From CAYYVJ01 sp964475115 (lineage in GTDB: Bacteria > Bacillota > Clostridia > Lachnospirales > Lachnospiraceae): DNA of 64,000 nucleotides. The DNA is taken from assembly GCA_964475115.1 (NCBI GenBank), contig CAYYVJ010000001.1, forward strand, positions 10,797 to 74,796, read 5' to 3'. Shown here piece by piece: positions 62,366 through 64,000 of this stretch (positions are counted from its first letter, which is position 1; every line of letters begins with the position of its first letter). A model generated the notes under the pieces. That model was not told where the DNA came from. It did no database searches and saw only the letters and a list, made by a program, of their open reading frames with translations. The translations under genes were made by a program, and so were the position numbers.

Positions 62366-64000
62366 CATTGCTAAAGTAGATACATGGAATATGGAAGATA
62401 TTTATTTAAATGATGAAATGTGGAATGAGGATTATAAAAAAGCAGAAGCTATGCTTGATGGATTTTTAGAATTCAAAGGGAAGCTTGGTGAATCTGCAGA
62501 CAGCCTTTTAGCCGGACTAAACTATTCCAGTCAGATTGGTCAATTAGGAGAGAAGTTATATGTCTACGCGAATCAAAAACTTCATCAAGACACAAAAAAT
62601 ACAAATTATCAAAATCTTTCTGGTAAAGCACAGAGTTTAACGGTAAAAATAGATGAGGTATCAGCTTTTTTGATTCCGGAAATTTTAGAAATACCAGATG
62701 ATACATTAAAGAAATATAAAGAATCAGAAAATGGGATTAAGGAATATAGCCAAGTTCTTGATAATTTAATAAGACAAAAAAACCATACGTTATCAGCTGA
62801 AATGGAAGCGTTGCTCTCAAAAGTAGGAGAAATTAGTGAAGGAGCAAGTGATATTTTTTCAATGTTTAATAATGCTGATATTAAATTTCCTTCCATTGTA
62901 AATGAAGACGGAGAATCCATTGAAATAACACATGGTAGATTTATTGACTTATTACAAAATAAGGATAGAAGAGTTCGTAAAGATGCATTTGAAGGATTTT
63001 ATCATGAATATAAAAAGTTTGAAAATACATTAGCGGCAATGTATAATGCGAATGTAAAGGTAAATGTATTCTACGCGAAGACAAAAAAACACAACTCGGC
63101 AAGAGAAGCTGCATTACACGGTAGTAATATTCCTGTATCTGTATATGACAATCTTATAGAAGCAGTACATGAAAACCTTCCATTAATGCATAAATATGTA
63201 AGCTTGAGAAAGAAAGCACTTGCTGTAGATGAACTTCACATGTACGATTTATATACACCCTTAGTTAATGATATGGATTCAGATATTCCTTTTGAAGAAG
63301 CAAAGAAAATGGTAAAAGAAGGATTGAGACCATTAGGTGAAGACTACGCAAAAAGGTTAGAAGAAGGTTTTTCCAACAGATGGATAGACATTTATGAAAA
63401 TCAAGGGAAAAGAGCAGGAGCCTATTCTTGGGGAGCATACGGAATCCATCCTTATGTATTGTTGAACTATACAAATAACTTAAAGAATGTATTTACCCTT
63501 GCTCATGAAATGGGTCATGCACTTCACTCCTATTATTCAGATGCCAATCAAACTTTTATTAATGCAGGTTATAAAATATTTGTGGCAGAGGTGGCATCAA
63601 CATGTAATGAATCATTATTGATACATTATTTGTTAAATAAGGCGACAGATAAAAAAGAAAAAGCATATCTAATCAATTATTTTATGGAGCAATTTAGAGG
63701 AACTGTATTTAGACAGACTATGTTTGCTGAATTTGAAAAGGAAACGCACGCATTAGTAGAAAAAGGTGAAACATTAAGTGCTGAAGTATTATCAAAATTG
63801 TACTATGATTTAAACGTAAAATACTATGGAGATGATATTGTAGTAGATTCAGAAATTGCATTGGAATGGGCGAGAATACCTCACTTTTATAATGCTTTTT
63901 ATGTATATCAATATTCTACAGGTTTCTCAGCAGCTATGGCCATTAGTAAAAAGATATTAGAAGGTAATCAGGAAGTGATAGAAGGTTACTTTAAATTCTT
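62334..64000 (+). CDS. pepF: oligoendopeptidase F, 3' partial
   Basis: 555 codons are present and the frame runs off the window; PepF is about 600 residues, so only ~45 are missing. MKTKQLPLRSDIAKVDTWNMEDIY is the typical start (core WNMEDIY). The M3 zinc site HEMGHALHSYYS lies at ~392, with a downstream Glu in FVAEVASTCNESL. It cleaves short peptides in the cytoplasm. ATG 62334 follows AAGGAGGAG within the end of the transporter gene. Confidence 0.95.
   Translation, partial: MKTKQLPLRSDIAKVDTWNMEDIYLNDEMWNEDYKKAEAMLDGFLEFKGKLGESADSLLAGLNYSSQIGQLGEKLYVYANQKLHQDTKNTNYQNLSGKAQSLTVKIDEVSAFLIPEILEIPDDTLKKYKESENGIKEYSQVLDNLIRQKNHTLSAEMEALLSKVGEISEGASDIFSMFNNADIKFPSIVNEDGESIEITHGRFIDLLQNKDRRVRKDAFEGFYHEYKKFENTLAAMYNANVKVNVFYAKTKKHNSAREAALHGSNIPVSVYDNLIEAVHENLPLMHKYVSLRKKALAVDELHMYDLYTPLVNDMDSDIPFEEAKKMVKEGLRPLGEDYAKRLEEGFSNRWIDIYENQGKRAGAYSWGAYGIHPYVLLNYTNNLKNVFTLAHEMGHALHSYYSDANQTFINAGYKIFVAEVASTCNESLLIHYLLNKATDKKEKAYLINYFMEQFRGTVFRQTMFAEFEKETHALVEKGETLSAEVLSKLYYDLNVKYYGDDIVVDSEIALEWARIPHFYNAFYVYQYSTGFSAAMAISKKILEGNQEVIEGYFKF

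Noticed and set aside
1..64000. CRISPR arrays, insertion sequences or a prophage
   Set aside because: No regularly spaced direct repeats, transposase, integrase, capsid or portal gene is present; the single holin alone is not evidence of a prophage.

Overview
The window is AT-rich (about one third G+C by eye), densely coded and laid out like a Firmicutes chromosome. It carries the spore-coat cluster cotJA-cotJB-cotJC, a SpoIID-domain protein, OhrR with thiol peroxidases, hemZ, a bifunctional Rel and an intracellular GH28 pectin enzyme. Together these suggest an anaerobic, plant-polysaccharide-using, spore-forming member of the Lachnospiraceae, in the neighbourhood of Lachnoclostridium phytofermentans. 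That placement is inference; there is no rRNA here to test it. I see no insertion sequence, CRISPR array or prophage block.

Positions 1-7.6 kb hold the end of a c-di-GMP signalling protein (substrate-binding-like sensor, GGDEF, EAL), then a minus-strand branched-chain amino acid ABC transporter operon (livJ-H-M-G-F) that ends in a cytidylate-kinase-like gene. Positions 7.6-20.6 kb are mixed: a glutathione peroxidase, tRNA-Glu(CTC), two convergent papain-fold-like proteins sharing one terminator, aldose epimerase, an HD nucleotidase, a second GGDEF/EAL protein, topoisomerase III, a beta-helix acyltransferase, an alanine/glycine symporter, a probable 6S RNA, a SpoIID-like protein and a YihY membrane protein.

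Positions 20.7-34.9 kb contain the well-known Firmicutes order recJ-apt-relA-MBL-hemZ-hisS-aspS. It is split twice by carbohydrate genes: a compact GH88/105-like barrel, a GH28 polygalacturonase and a sugar isomerase/epimerase between recJ and apt, and an acetylesterase-like hydrolase between apt and relA. The apt-esterase junction holds a striking array of hairpins.

Positions 35-50 kb are mainly biosynthetic: glyA, aroC, tgt, yajC, then a same-strand run leuB-ilvD-ilvB-serC-serA-DUF1015-aldo/keto reductase-sfsA. The DUF1015 protein has a DGHHR motif and sits behind serC-serA, so it is the best candidate here for an uncharacterised enzyme of serine metabolism. Positions 50-54 kb hold a lone holin, an unannotated 26-codon ORF with its own promoter, ribosome site and terminator, a small hypothetical protein, cotJABC, a peroxidase-OhrR pair and luxS. 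The luxS ribosome-binding site lies in a 14-bp stem.

Positions 54-64 kb hold an aminopeptidase P, mutY, a sugar nucleotidyltransferase, galE, a lipid kinase, rpoD (GTG start overlapping a 7-codon upstream ORF), a drug/metabolite exporter and an incomplete pepF. Many genes start with TTG or GTG where the Shine-Dalgarno position requires it; those starts were chosen by ribosome-site spacing.
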